In this document: piece by piece, positions 8,971 to 17,342 of the stretch | How positions within the stretch are numbered: position 1 is the stretch's first letter | How the letters are laid out: each line of letters opens with the position of its first letter | Assembly: GCA_015689685.1 (NCBI GenBank) | Contig: WVSL01000003.1 | Location: 310,001-374,000, forward strand | Length of the DNA: 64,000 nt | Origin: Rhodobacterales bacterium HKCCE2091 | Lineage (GTDB): Bacteria; Pseudomonadota; Alphaproteobacteria; Rhodobacterales; Rhodobacteraceae | Direction: 5' to 3' | Program-made: the position numbers and the translations under genes | Notes under the pieces: model-generated | The model's database searches: none | Told to the model about the DNA's origin: nothing | Seen by the model: the letters and a program-made list of their open reading frames with translations, nothing else

Positions 8971-9776
8971 AGGAAGCCTCCGGTGTCCTTGAGGCCGGCC
9001 TTTCTCAGGCCGCGGCGGCGGAAGATCTCGGCCGCGACCAGGAGGCCGACCGACAGGCAGACGAGGATGGTGCCGAGCGCGAAGATGATCGGCAGGCGGC
9101 CGGGAAAGCGGAGCTGCGACCACAGGTAGACCGGCAGCGTCGGCTGGTTGCCCGACAGGAAGAAGGCGATGATGAACTCGTCGAGCGAGATCGTGAAGCA
9201 GATCAGCAGCGAGGCGACGATCCCCGGCGTGACCAGCGGCAAGGTCACGAGCCGGAAGGTCGACAGCGGCGTCTCGCCGAGATCCACCGCCGCTTCCTCC
9301 AGGCTGCGGTCGAGCCCCGCGAAGCTGCCGTTCAAGATCGCGACGGCGAAGGGTGTGCAGATCAGCACGTGGCCCGCCACCACGGTCCAGATCGATAGCG
9401 AGAGCCCCAGTTGCAGCAGCACCACGAGAAGCGAGATCGCGACGATGATCTCGGGCAGGACCAGCGGCAACATGATGAAGCCGAGGATCCCGCCCTTGCC
9501 GGGGAACCGGAACCGTGCACCGGCGCGGGCGGCGAACATGCCGAGGCAGGTCGCAAGGACCGAGGTCGAGGAGGCGATCACCAGCGAGTTCAGCGTCGCC
9601 TGGTGCAGCGCGGCGGTGCGGGTCAGTTCCTCGAACCACTCCAGCGTGAAGCCCCTGAGCGGGAAGGCGATCACCGTGCCGTCGTTGAACGCGAACAGCG
9701 GCAGGAGCACGATCGGGGCGTAGAGGAACAGGAGGTACAGGACCGCGTAGGCGGTCAGAACGCGCTTGCCCGTCAC
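8967..9776 (-). CDS. ABC transporter permease, PotC type
   Basis: This 269-residue inner-membrane permease has about six predicted transmembrane segments. It carries the cytoplasmic EAA loop ('EEAAVDLGETPLSTFRLVTLPLVTPGI'-like segment in the last third) that docks to the ATPase. The GTG start overlaps the preceding permease stop (GTGA), and its own stop overlaps the ATPase start the same way, so the three genes form one coupled unit. The FTISLDEFIIAFFLSG stretch is typical of PotC/YdcV-like subunits. Confidence 0.9.
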   Translation of the reverse strand: MTGKRVLTAYAVLYLLFLYAPIVLLPLFAFNDGTVIAFPLRGFTLEWFEELTRTAALHQATLNSLVIASSTSVLATCLGMFAARAGARFRFPGKGGILGFIMLPLVLPEIIVAISLLVVLLQLGLSLSIWTVVAGHVLICTPFAVAILNGSFAGLDRSLEEAAVDLGETPLSTFRLVTLPLVTPGIVASLLICFTISLDEFIIAFFLSGNQPTLPVYLWSQLRFPGRLPIIFALGTILVCLSVGLLVAAEIFRRRGLRKAGLKDTGGFL

Positions 9777-10684
9777 CCGCCCGTCCTCGTCCAGCGGCGG
9801 GACAGCAGGATCAGCGCGACCGCGATGGTGCCGACGACCGCCATCGCGCAGACGGCGAGCGTCGCGCCCATCGGCCGGTCGTTCAGGTCGAAGATCTGCG
9901 CGTAGATCATGTTGGCGATCATCGTGCCGCCGGAACCGCCGACGAGCCGCGGCGTGACGTAGTCGCCGATGGTCGGGATGAACACGATCAGGATCGCCGC
10001 GAGCACCCCCGGCGCGGCGAGCGGCAGGGTCACGCGAAGGAAGGTCATCGCGGTGCTTTCGCCGAGATCCCGGGCAGCCTCCAGCAGCGAGCGGTCGATC
10101 CGTTCCAGCGACACGAAGATCGGCAGGATCGCGAAGGGCGCGAAGGCATGGGCCAGCGTGATGATGACCGCGTTCGCGTTGTAGAGGATGAAGGACAGCG
10201 GCTGGTCGATGATGCCGAGCCCGATCAGCGTGCCGTTCACCGGCCCGTCGAAGGCCAGGATCACCCGCCACAGGAACACGCGGATCAGGTAGCTGGTCCA
10301 GAACGGGATGGTGATGAGGAAGAGCCAGAGCGATTTCCGCTCCGGCGCGACGTGGAAGCTGACGAAATAGGCGATCGGGAACGCGGTCAGCACCGTGACC
10401 AGCGTCACCAGCCCCGAGATGCGGAGCGAGCGCAGCATCAGGGTGCGATAGAGCGGGTCGGTGAACGCCTCGCGGTAGTTCGCGAGCGTGAAGCTGCGGT
10501 CGATCTCCATGAAGTTCTGGGTCCAGAAGCTCGTCAGCACGATCATCAGAAGCGGCGCGGCGAGCATCAGGATGGCGTAGAGAAGCGGAGGAGAGACCAG
10601 CGCGAGGCCCCGCGCGCCATCGGTCCGCATGAGCCGCCCCATGCGATCCGATCTCGAAAGGCTGTCCCCGGGCCCGTCTGACAT
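9773..10684 (-). CDS. ABC transporter permease, PotB type
   Basis: This 303-residue permease is the first gene of the polyamine-type importer operon. It has a membrane segment near residues 28-52, five more downstream and an EAA loop ('EAARDLGESTAMTFLRVTLPLAAPGV' region) for ATPase contact. The ATG at 10684 has no convincing ribosome site. An internal ATG 14 codons in is a possible alternative start, leaving a shorter cytoplasmic tail. No substrate-binding gene is nearby, so the importer must use a receptor encoded elsewhere or one was lost. Confidence 0.9.
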   Translation of the reverse strand: MSDGPGDSLSRSDRMGRLMRTDGARGLALVSPPLLYAILMLAAPLLMIVLTSFWTQNFMEIDRSFTLANYREAFTDPLYRTLMLRSLRISGLVTLVTVLTAFPIAYFVSFHVAPERKSLWLFLITIPFWTSYLIRVFLWRVILAFDGPVNGTLIGLGIIDQPLSFILYNANAVIITLAHAFAPFAILPIFVSLERIDRSLLEAARDLGESTAMTFLRVTLPLAAPGVLAAILIVFIPTIGDYVTPRLVGGSGGTMIANMIYAQIFDLNDRPMGATLAVCAMAVVGTIAVALILLSRRWTRTGG

Positions 10685-10795
10685 GACCCCGATTGATTAC
10701 GTTCTTGCCGCGATGCCGCAAGAGGTTTCGGACCGCGGGCCGGAGTTAAGATCCGGGCGCGGTTTTCCGGACGCTATCGGTTCCGTTCAGGCCGA

Positions 10796-11395
10796 TCAGG
10801 ACGCGCGGGACCGCCGCCGCCGCGTCGCGCCGAAGGCCCCTGCCGTCACGACACCCGCCGCCAGCAGCCACCCCGCGGCCGGTAGCGGGACCGGGGCCAT
10901 GCTGAAGGACGTGACCGCGGTCGTGTAGCCGCGGTCGTTGTCGAACCGTGTCGACAGTAGCGGGCCGACCTGCCCGAGATCGCCGTCCCAGGGCTGGTCG
11001 AACGCCGTGCCGGCATAGGCATAGGTCGCGCCAAGGATGAACTCGTTGCCGCCGTCGTCGATGAGATCGAAGACGAAGCGTATCTCCGCGGGCGTCGTGG
11101 TCCCGTAGATCATGACGAAGGATTCGACCGGGTTCGGTTCGCTCGGCAGCTGCGAGACCGTGGTTCCGCCGTCGAACCCGTAGCTGCCCTCGAACCGCAG
11201 GTCGACCATCGCGTTGCACTGGATCAGCGGATCCGGGCAGCGGTCCGGCGCATCGGACAGCTGGCGAAAGCTGCCGCTGAAACCGCCGCCATCGGCGAGC
11301 GTGGCTTCGAAGGCGAAGCCGGTCGACGCAGCGTCTGACGCGCTAGTGGTCAGACCCGCGATGACGGCCGCAAGGACCGGTGCCGAGATACGCAT
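10796..11395 (-). CDS. Secreted protein with VPLPA-CTERM sorting signal
   Basis: This 199-residue exported protein has an N-terminal signal peptide (MRIS..., cleavage probably near residue 22). The C-terminal tripartite tail has the motif 'VPLPAAGWLL', then a hydrophobic helix, then an Arg-rich end (TRRRRSR). This tail is the VPLPA-CTERM sorting signal of Rhodobacterales and relatives, processed by a rhombosortase or exosortase-like membrane enzyme at the cell surface; no such enzyme is in the window. The central part is rich in Gly/Asp/aromatic residues with one Cys pair (CPDPLIQC). No enzymatic motif is seen, so the cargo function is unknown. Confidence 0.85.
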   Translation of the reverse strand: MRISAPVLAAVIAGLTTSASDAASTGFAFEATLADGGGFSGSFRQLSDAPDRCPDPLIQCNAMVDLRFEGSYGFDGGTTVSQLPSEPNPVESFVMIYGTTTPAEIRFVFDLIDDGGNEFILGATYAYAGTAFDQPWDGDLGQVGPLLSTRFDNDRGYTTAVTSFSMAPVPLPAAGWLLAAGVVTAGAFGATRRRRSRAS

Positions 11396-11643
11396 GATGC
11401 CTTCCTCCCGTTCGTTATGACTACAGGTTGGCCCGAATTCGTTGCGACCGCAATGATCCAGATCAATCCCGCCTGATGGCGGCCAGCCGGCGCGCGCGGT
11501 ACACCCATCCGGGCGATCTCACAATGACATGGGTCAAGGTCCGACACTTCGATCGTTGGTGTAGTGTTCGCGCCGGCGCCGGGTGGCCCCGCAACGACGC
11601 GGCGGCCGGTAATCTCGAACCCTTGGGAATGGAGGAGTCTGAC

Positions 11644-12054
11644 ATGGCGTTCGCGAAAAGGTCACTCACCCTCGTGGCATCCGCCGCGATCCTGTCCGTC
11701 GGCATGGCTGCCGAGGCGCAGGAAAGCGCGGGGCAGCACGAGTTCATACAGGCCTGCGCAAGCTGTCACGGGGCCGACGGGCGCGGCGACGGTCCGCTCG
11801 CGGGGCACCTGGCGATGGAGTTGCCCGACCTCACCACGATCACCGCGCGGAACGACGGCGAGTTCCCGATGCTCGATGTCATCATGACCATCGACGGCCG
11901 CGCCGCCCGCGCCACCCACGGCTTCCCGATGCCGGTCTGGGGCGACCGGTTCGAAACCGAGGCCGGGATGACATTCGGCCCCTATGGCGGCGAGCTCGTC
12001 GTGCGCGGCCGCATCCTCGCGCTGGCCGAATACCTGCACTCGATCCAGGACTGA
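11644..12054 (+). CDS. Small class I c-type cytochrome
   Basis: This 136-residue protein is a periplasmic electron carrier. A Sec signal peptide (MAFAKRS..., cleavage after AEA near residue 25) precedes one haem-binding CASCH motif (C38, C41, H42). A likely axial methionine is M96 in 'GFPMPVW'. GGAGGAG six bases upstream selects this ATG over an in-frame ATG five codons earlier that lies inside the ribosome site. It stands alone between divergent and convergent genes, so its redox partner is unknown. Confidence 0.9.
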   Translation: MAFAKRSLTLVASAAILSVGMAAEAQESAGQHEFIQACASCHGADGRGDGPLAGHLAMELPDLTTITARNDGEFPMLDVIMTIDGRAARATHGFPMPVWGDRFETEAGMTFGPYGGELVVRGRILALAEYLHSIQD

Positions 12055-12102
12055 CCGGGCGTATGCCCGCGCAGGGCTGCCTCCGGGCGGCCCCGCCACG
12101 GG

Positions 12103-13050
12103 TCAGATCACACCGGGCAGGACCAGCGCGATAACGGCGGACAGCGTCGCGAAGGACAGGACCGTCATCAGCAGGAGCGACAGCGCCGCCTGCCGCCCGG
12201 CGCCGTAGTGCTGGGCAAGGATCGGGTAGATCGCCATCGCCGGCGTCGCTGCCATGATGACGGCGGCGGAGGCGAGCCGCGGGTCCGACACGCCGAGCCC
12301 GAGCAGCGGGACCGCCATCATCGCGACCCAGACCGCGAGCGGGTGCAGGACGAGCTTGCCGAGGACGACCGGGACGGCGGAGGCACCGAAGCTTCGCAGC
12401 GGCAGCGCGGCCAGCGTGCCGCCGATGGCCACCAGCGACAGCGCCGCGCTTGCCATCGCCATGAGGTCGACGGAGCGCACGATCACTGCCGGAAGCCGCA
12501 GGCCGGACAGCGATACGACAAGACCGGCCAGCAGCGCGATCACCACCGGGTTGCGGATCAGCCGCGACGCGATGCGCAGGGCGACCCGCCCCTGCCCCGC
12601 CCGCGCGCTTTCTGCCAGCGCGAGCGTGAGCGGGATCATCACGAGGTTCTCGACGATCATGTTCAGCGCCAGCGCCACCGCCGCCACGTCCGGCAGCGCG
12701 ATCAGAAGGACCGGGTAGCCGATGAACCCGCTGTTCGCGCAGGATATCCCCATCGCCCGGAACGTCGCGGTGACGGGCGCCGCGCCGCCGATCCGGCGCG
12801 ACCCGACGTAGCCGATCGCGAACACGGCGAGCGACCCCGTCAGCACCGCCAGCAGGTATCCCGGCTCTGCGATCTCGGTCAGCGGGCGCGAGGTCACCGC
12901 GCGGAAGATCAGAGCCGGCAGCGCGAGCGTGACCACGAACTTGCCGAGCACCGCGGCCTCGCTGTTGGAGAACAGGCCGAAGCGGACCGCGCCGTAACCG
13001 ACGGCGACGAGAACGAAGATGACGCCGGTGATCGAGAGGATGTCGAACAT
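12103..13050 (-). CDS. AEC (auxin efflux carrier) family transporter
   Basis: This 315-residue integral membrane protein has about ten hydrophobic segments. It has the AEC/membrane-transport-protein family features: paired 'NSGFIGYPV' in the first half and a 'PAMAIYPILAQHYG' segment in the second half. Bacterial members export or import dicarboxylates such as malate or malonate, or other organic anions; specificity cannot be read here. It lies downstream of rpsI on the same strand but is separated from it by a strong terminator, so it is probably its own unit. Confidence 0.88.
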   Translation of the reverse strand: MFDILSITGVIFVLVAVGYGAVRFGLFSNSEAAVLGKFVVTLALPALIFRAVTSRPLTEIAEPGYLLAVLTGSLAVFAIGYVGSRRIGGAAPVTATFRAMGISCANSGFIGYPVLLIALPDVAAVALALNMIVENLVMIPLTLALAESARAGQGRVALRIASRLIRNPVVIALLAGLVVSLSGLRLPAVIVRSVDLMAMASAALSLVAIGGTLAALPLRSFGASAVPVVLGKLVLHPLAVWVAMMAVPLLGLGVSDPRLASAAVIMAATPAMAIYPILAQHYGAGRQAALSLLLMTVLSFATLSAVIALVLPGVI

Positions 13051-13108
13051 GCCGCCTTTTCACGCCGCGCGGCGGCGACCGCAATGGCCGCGGGCGGGCG
13101 GAAACGAA

Positions 13109-13136
13109 GAAACCGGCCCGCTTGGGGGCCGGTTTC
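13109..13136 (-). terminator. Rho-independent terminator of rplM-rpsI
   Basis: A perfect 11-bp stem (13109-13119 with 13126-13136) and a six-base loop lie 45 bases after the rpsI stop. On the minus strand the stem is followed by a T-rich stretch (TTTCTTCGTTTCC, counting the stem's end), as expected for an intrinsic terminator. Confidence 0.8.
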
Positions 13137-13180
13137 GAGGCTGTGCAAGCGGTCGGGCGCGGGCGGGGCCGCGCGGCCGG

Positions 13181-13678
13181 TCAGCGCTTGGAGAACTGGA
13201 AGCTGCGGCGGGCCTTGCGGCGGCCGAACTTCTTGCGTTCCACGACGCGGCTGTCGCGGGTCAGGAAGCCTGCCGCCTTCAGCGCCGGGCGCAGGCCCGG
13301 TTCGTAAAGCTGCAGCGCCTTCGAGATGCCGTGCTTCACGGCACCCGCCTGGCCCGACAGGCCGCCGCCCTTGACGGTCGCCTGGACGTCGAACTGGTCC
13401 TCGCGGCCGGTGATCTCGAACGGCTGGCGCAGGATCATCTGCAGAACGGGACGCGCGAAGTAGGTGTCGATCGGCTTGCCGTTCACGGTGACCTTGCCGG
13501 AGCCGGGCTTGATCCAGACACGGGCGACCGCGTCCTTCCGCTTGCCGGTGGCGTAGGACCGGCCGAGCGCGTCGCGCACGGGTTCCTTCGGGGTGTCGGT
13601 AACGACGTCGGTCGCGGGGGCGTCGCCCTCGGCCACCACGTCTTTCAGCTCGTCGAGCGAGGAAAGGGTCTCGGCCAT
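13181..13678 (-). CDS. rpsI: 30S ribosomal protein S9
   Basis: This is small-subunit ribosomal protein S9, 165 residues. The conserved core has '[17 protein letters not shown]', '[11 protein letters not shown]' and '[19 protein letters not shown]'. The invariant C-terminal tail '[11 protein letters not shown]' reaches the P-site tRNA. It carries an Asp/Glu/Thr-rich N-terminal extension of about 35 residues before the core, usual in alphaproteobacteria. It is the second gene of the rplM-rpsI pair, two bases after the rplM stop. Confidence 0.98.
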   Translation of the reverse strand: MAETLSSLDELKDVVAEGDAPATDVVTDTPKEPVRDALGRSYATGKRKDAVARVWIKPGSGKVTVNGKPIDTYFARPVLQMILRQPFEITGREDQFDVQATVKGGGLSGQAGAVKHGISKALQLYEPGLRPALKAAGFLTRDSRVVERKKFGRRKARRSFQFSKR

Positions 13679-13680
13679 TG

Positions 13681-14142
13681 TCAGGCGCTCCGGGTGTTCT
13701 TGGGATTGAGGGCTTTGACGTCCAGAACCGTCGGGTTCTGCGCCTCGTGCGGGTGCTCGGCCCCGGCATAGACGCGCAGGTGGGTCATCTGGCGGCGCGA
13801 CAGCGGGCCGCCAGGCAGCATCCGCTTCACGGCCTGCATGACCACGCGCTCGGGATGCGCGCCTTCGAGGATCTGGCCGGTGGTGCGGGACTTGATGCCG
13901 CCCGGGTAGCCGGTGTGCCAGTAGTTGGGCTTGTCGCGCTTCTTGCCCGTCAGCTGCACCTTGTCGGCGTTGATGACGATGACGTTGTCGCCCATGTCCT
14001 GGGACGGCGTGAAGCTCGGCTTGTGCTTGCCGCGGAGCCGCATGGCGATGATCGAGGCGAGGCGGCCCAGGACGACACCCTCGGCGTCGATCAGGATCCA
14101 GCTCTTGTCGATATCCGCCGGCGTGGCAGAAAAGGTTTTCAT
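13681..14142 (-). CDS. rplM: 50S ribosomal protein L13
   Basis: This is large-subunit ribosomal protein L13, 153 residues, of normal bacterial length. Recognisable segments are '[17 protein letters not shown]', '[12 protein letters not shown]', 'YWHTGYPGG' and the C-terminal '[16 protein letters not shown]'. It is the promoter-proximal gene of rplM-rpsI and is transcribed divergently from speD. Confidence 0.98.
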   Translation of the reverse strand: MKTFSATPADIDKSWILIDAEGVVLGRLASIIAMRLRGKHKPSFTPSQDMGDNVIVINADKVQLTGKKRDKPNYWHTGYPGGIKSRTTGQILEGAHPERVVMQAVKRMLPGGPLSRRQMTHLRVYAGAEHPHEAQNPTVLDVKALNPKNTRSA

Positions 14143-14220
14143 CTTTCCGATGGTCCTTCGGTCGAGAGGTTCGGATACAGGAGGCCGGCCGCAGGCGCAG
14201 GCCCGCTCCGGGATGGCGGG

Positions 14221-14248
14221 GTTCTAACCGTATTGCCGTCCGCGTCAA
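14221..14248 (-). promoter_or_regulatory. Promoter of rplM-rpsI
   Basis: On the minus strand TTGACG (14243-14248) and TAGAAC (14221-14226) are separated by 16 bases. They lie about 80 bases upstream of the rplM ATG. The -35 matches five of six and the -10 four of six consensus bases. Confidence 0.6.
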
Positions 14249-14303
14249 GCCCGGTTTTCCGCGCGCCAACCCGACAGGCGTAGAGTTTTCAATATCTTAC
14301 CAA

Positions 14304-14323
14304 TGGGGTTTCATTTTACCCCA
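14304..14323. promoter_or_regulatory. Inverted repeat upstream of speD
   Basis: Six-base arms TGGGGT (14304-14309) and ACCCCA (14318-14323) flank an AT-rich eight-base centre in the only AT-rich stretch between rplM and speD. It lies about 55 bases before the chosen speD start. Its position between divergent genes suggests an operator, not a terminator; the cognate protein is unknown. Confidence 0.35.
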
Positions 14324-14378
14324 CATAAACATGCGCCGGGATTGCATCGGGCGGGGCTTTCCGGCAAGGCTTTCGCCC

Positions 14379-14741
14379 ATGTCACCCCCTGCCCCCTTCG
14401 GCCGCCACCTGCTGATCGAGATGACCGATGCCGAGGGTCTCGACGATCCCGCCCGGATCGAAACCGCGCTTCGGGATGCCGCGCGGGCCTGCGGGGCGCG
14501 GGTTCTCGCGGTGGAAAGCCACCGCTTCTCGCCGCAGGGCGTGACCGCCGTGGCCCTGCTGGCGGAGAGCCATATCACCATCCACACCTGGCCGGAACAC
14601 GGCTACGCGGCGGCCGACGTGTTCCTTTGCGGCGCCGCCGACCCGTTGCGCGCGGTCCCGGTGCTGCGAGCGGCCTTCGCCGCGGGCCGGGTGGAAACGC
14701 GGCTGGTCGAGCGCGGAATGGTCGGGGCGGACGGAGCGTAG
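14379..14741 (+). CDS. speD: S-adenosylmethionine decarboxylase, class 1B-type (small prokaryotic form)
   Basis: This 120-residue proenzyme self-cleaves to form the pyruvoyl cofactor, then decarboxylates AdoMet to supply the aminopropyl donor for spermidine. The cleavage site is E63-S64 in 'AESHITIHTWPE', with H65-H69 around it, and the catalytic cysteine is about C84 ('FLCG'). Length matches the small bacterial/archaeal enzymes (about 120-130 residues). The start at 14379 was chosen over an in-frame ATG at 14331, which has no ribosome site and lies just past the inverted repeat. No spermidine synthase gene is adjacent. Confidence 0.9.
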   Translation: MSPPAPFGRHLLIEMTDAEGLDDPARIETALRDAARACGARVLAVESHRFSPQGVTAVALLAESHITIHTWPEHGYAAADVFLCGAADPLRAVPVLRAAFAAGRVETRLVERGMVGADGA

Positions 14742-14880
14742 GACCGGGGCTCGGAACCGCGCCTCGCCGGGACGCGCCGCGGCGTTCCGCGGGCCTGCGG
14801 CCCCGCCTTGTCTCTCGAAGTCAGAACCGGCTATTGGCGATCTCCGTGCGTTCCGTGTATCCGGCCCCGGCAAAAGTCTC

Positions 14881-16068
14881 CTACCCCAACTCCACCGGCA
14901 ACGCCTCGTATCCCCGGAACCGCATCCGGTGCTGATGCCGCGCCCCCGCCTCCAGCCGATACCCCGGATAGCGCCGCAGGAACCCCGTCAGCGCCACCCG
15001 CGCCTCCATCCGCGCCAGTGCCAGCCCGATGCAGGTATGCGCCCCGTTGGCGAAGGCCAGGTGCAGGTTCGCGGGCCGGTCGAAGGCGAAGGCATCGGGG
15101 TCGGGGAAGGCCTCGGGGTCACGGTTGGCCGCGCCGATGCACAGGTGCAGGTCGGTGCCGGGCGGGATCTCGACCCCGTGGAATGTCACCGGCGCGGTGG
15201 TCTGGCGGTTGCCGAACTGGTTCGGGCTTTCCAGCCTCAGCATCTCGTCGACCGCTGCCGGCATCAGCCCCGGATCCGACAGGAGCCGCGCACGCACCTC
15301 CGGGTGCCGGGCGAGCAGCCCGAGGCCGTTGCCGATCAGGTTCGTCGTCGTCTCGTGCCCAGCGTTCAGGATGAAGATGCAGTTCTCCACCAGTTCCGCC
15401 TCGCTCAGCCCGCCCGCGGCGATGAGGCGGGTCAGCATGTCGGTCTCGGGATCGCCCGGCGCTGCCCGCCGGGCGGCGATCAGCCCGCGCAGGTAGGCAC
15501 CGAATTCGCGCACGGCCGCGTTGCCGCGGGCCTCGTCCTCGGGGCTCAGCACCGGCTCCAGCGCGCCGAGGATGGCAAGCGACCAGCCCCTGAGCGGCCC
15601 GCGATCGGCCTCCGGCACACCAAGCAGGTCGCCGATGACCTGGATCGGGATCGGCGCGGCGAAACCGGCGACGAGATCGGGCGCGGCGGCCCCGGAGAGC
15701 CCGTCGAGCAGCCGCTCCACCAGTGCCGCCAGCTGCGGCTCCAGCCGCGCGATGGCGCGCGGCGTCAGCGCCCCGGTCAGCGCCTTCCGCACCCGGGCAT
15801 GGTAGGGCGGGTCGTTGAAGACGAGCGATGTGGTGTGATGGGCATAAAGCTCCGTCCCCTCGCCGAACTTCGGCGCGAAGATCTCGCGCTTGTCGGACCG
15901 GAACAGCACCGGGTCGCGATAGACGGCGCGCAGGTCGGCATGGCGCGACAGGATGAAAGATCCGTCCGCCTGCGGGCAGAGTGGAGCCTTCTCGCGAAGC
16001 GCCCGGTAGACCGGGAACGGGTCGTCGAAGAACCCGGCCGGCGGCGCGCGCAGATCGAGCGGCGTCAT
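14881..16068 (-). CDS. Cytochrome P450
   Basis: This 395-residue soluble bacterial P450 is a haem monooxygenase of unknown substrate. It has the I-helix 'NAGHETTTN' for oxygen activation, the K-helix ExxR ('EMLR') and the haem-thiolate signature 'FANGAHTCIG' with the ligand cysteine about C346. The N-terminus has no membrane anchor. Its ATG overlaps the stop of an upstream hotdog thioesterase by four bases, so the two are co-expressed. No ferredoxin or reductase gene is nearby, so redox partners must come from elsewhere. Confidence 0.95.
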   Translation of the reverse strand: MTPLDLRAPPAGFFDDPFPVYRALREKAPLCPQADGSFILSRHADLRAVYRDPVLFRSDKREIFAPKFGEGTELYAHHTTSLVFNDPPYHARVRKALTGALTPRAIARLEPQLAALVERLLDGLSGAAAPDLVAGFAAPIPIQVIGDLLGVPEADRGPLRGWSLAILGALEPVLSPEDEARGNAAVREFGAYLRGLIAARRAAPGDPETDMLTRLIAAGGLSEAELVENCIFILNAGHETTTNLIGNGLGLLARHPEVRARLLSDPGLMPAAVDEMLRLESPNQFGNRQTTAPVTFHGVEIPPGTDLHLCIGAANRDPEAFPDPDAFAFDRPANLHLAFANGAHTCIGLALARMEARVALTGFLRRYPGYRLEAGARHQHRMRFRGYEALPVELG

Positions 16069-16484
16069 CCCGCCGCCCGCTTCGGCGGGATCGAGTAGGT
16101 CAGCGTCGCCCGCGCCACCGGCGCCTCCACGCCTTCCGACCGGATCAGCGCGTCACCCACCGCCAGGACCCGCCCGAGCTTCAGGAGCCGGCAGTCGCAC
16201 AGGAGGTCCACCCCCGCGGCGGGCTTGCGCATGAAATCCATCGACGAGGTCGTGGTGACCGCCAGCGCCTCCGGCCCGATCCGCGACAGGATCATCAGGT
16301 AGACCGAGACATCGGCCAGCGCGAACATGGACGGCCCAGAAACGGTGCCGCCCGGGCGCAGGTGCCGCTCCACGATCCGCATCCGCACGCGGATCGTGTC
16401 CGCGGTGAGGTCCTCGATCGCGAAATCGTCCCGCACCTGCGGAAATTCCCGCGCCAGGAACGCCGTCAGTTGCCCCGTGTCCAT
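16065..16484 (-). CDS. PaaI-type hotdog-fold thioesterase
   Basis: This 139-residue hotdog-fold protein resembles the PaaI/YbgC-like acyl-CoA thioesterases. The helix segment 'GGTVSGPSMFALADVSVY' and the strand 'TTTSSMDFMRKP' are typical. It would hydrolyse a CoA thioester in the cytoplasm. It is coupled to the P450 by a four-base overlap and is divergent from an enoyl-CoA hydratase (67 bases between starts), suggesting a shared acyl-CoA context. The longer upstream frame is antisense to that hydratase and was rejected. Confidence 0.87.
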   Translation of the reverse strand: MDTGQLTAFLAREFPQVRDDFAIEDLTADTIRVRMRIVERHLRPGGTVSGPSMFALADVSVYLMILSRIGPEALAVTTTSSMDFMRKPAAGVDLLCDCRLLKLGRVLAVGDALIRSEGVEAPVARATLTYSIPPKRAAG

Positions 16485-16550
16485 TGCCGCCCTCCCCGCG
16501 TCTGTCCTAGGCTTCGCGGGGTTCGACGGGCTTGGCAAGGGAGGCTGTCC

Positions 16551-17342
16551 ATGTCGGGGGAAATCCTGTTGCGCGAGGACCGGGGGCCGGTCGCGCACCT
16601 GACGCTGAACCGGCCGGGTCAACTGAACGCGCTGTCGGACGGCCTGCTGGCGGCACTCGACGCAGAACTGGACCGGCTGGAGGGGCAGCGCGAGACGCGC
16701 GTGGTGGTGCTGAAGGGCGCCGGGCGCGCCTTCTGCGCGGGCCACGACCTGAAGGAGATGCAGGCCAAGCGGCAGGCGGAGGACGGCGGCGCGCAAGGCT
16801 TCCATGACCTCTTCACCGCCTGCGGCACGGTCATGCAGAAGATCCGCGCCCTGCCGCAGCCGGTCATCGCCGAGGTCCACGGCATCGCCACCGCCGCGGG
16901 CTGCCAGCTCGTCGCATCCTGCGATCTCGCCGTGGCGGCGGAGGACACGCGGTTCGGCGTGAACGGGGTCAATATCGGCCTCTTCTGCTCCACCCCCATG
17001 GTCGCCCTGTCGCGCAACATCCCCACCAAGCACACGTTCGAGATGCTGGTGACGGGCGAGTTCCTGTCAGCCCCGCGCGCCCGCGATCTCGGCCTTGTCA
17101 ACCGCGTGGTTCCGGCCGAAGCGCTCGCCGCCGAGACGGAGGCGCTGGCCGAAACCATCGCCGCCAAGCTCGGCTCCGCCGTCCGCATCGGCAAGCGCGC
17201 CTTCTACGACCAGCTCGAACGCCCGCTGGCGGACGCCTACGCGCTCACCGGCGAGGTGATGGTCGAAAACATGCTGAACCCCGACACGAACGAAGGCGTG
17301 CAGGCCTTCATCGAGAAGCGCCCGCCGGGCTGGACCCAGTAG
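16551..17342 (+). CDS. Enoyl-CoA hydratase/isomerase family protein
   Basis: This 263-residue crotonase-fold protein has the oxyanion-hole segment 'FCAGHDLKEM' and the second segment 'GIATAAGCQLVASCDLA'. The pattern 'TEALAETIAAKLGSAVRIGKRAFYDQ' resembles bacterial homologues of ECHDC3. AAGGGAGG lies eight bases before the ATG. It is single and divergent from the thioesterase-P450 pair. The exact acyl-CoA substrate is not readable. Confidence 0.88.
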   Translation: MSGEILLREDRGPVAHLTLNRPGQLNALSDGLLAALDAELDRLEGQRETRVVVLKGAGRAFCAGHDLKEMQAKRQAEDGGAQGFHDLFTACGTVMQKIRALPQPVIAEVHGIATAAGCQLVASCDLAVAAEDTRFGVNGVNIGLFCSTPMVALSRNIPTKHTFEMLVTGEFLSAPRARDLGLVNRVVPAEALAAETEALAETIAAKLGSAVRIGKRAFYDQLERPLADAYALTGEVMVENMLNPDTNEGVQAFIEKRPPGWTQ

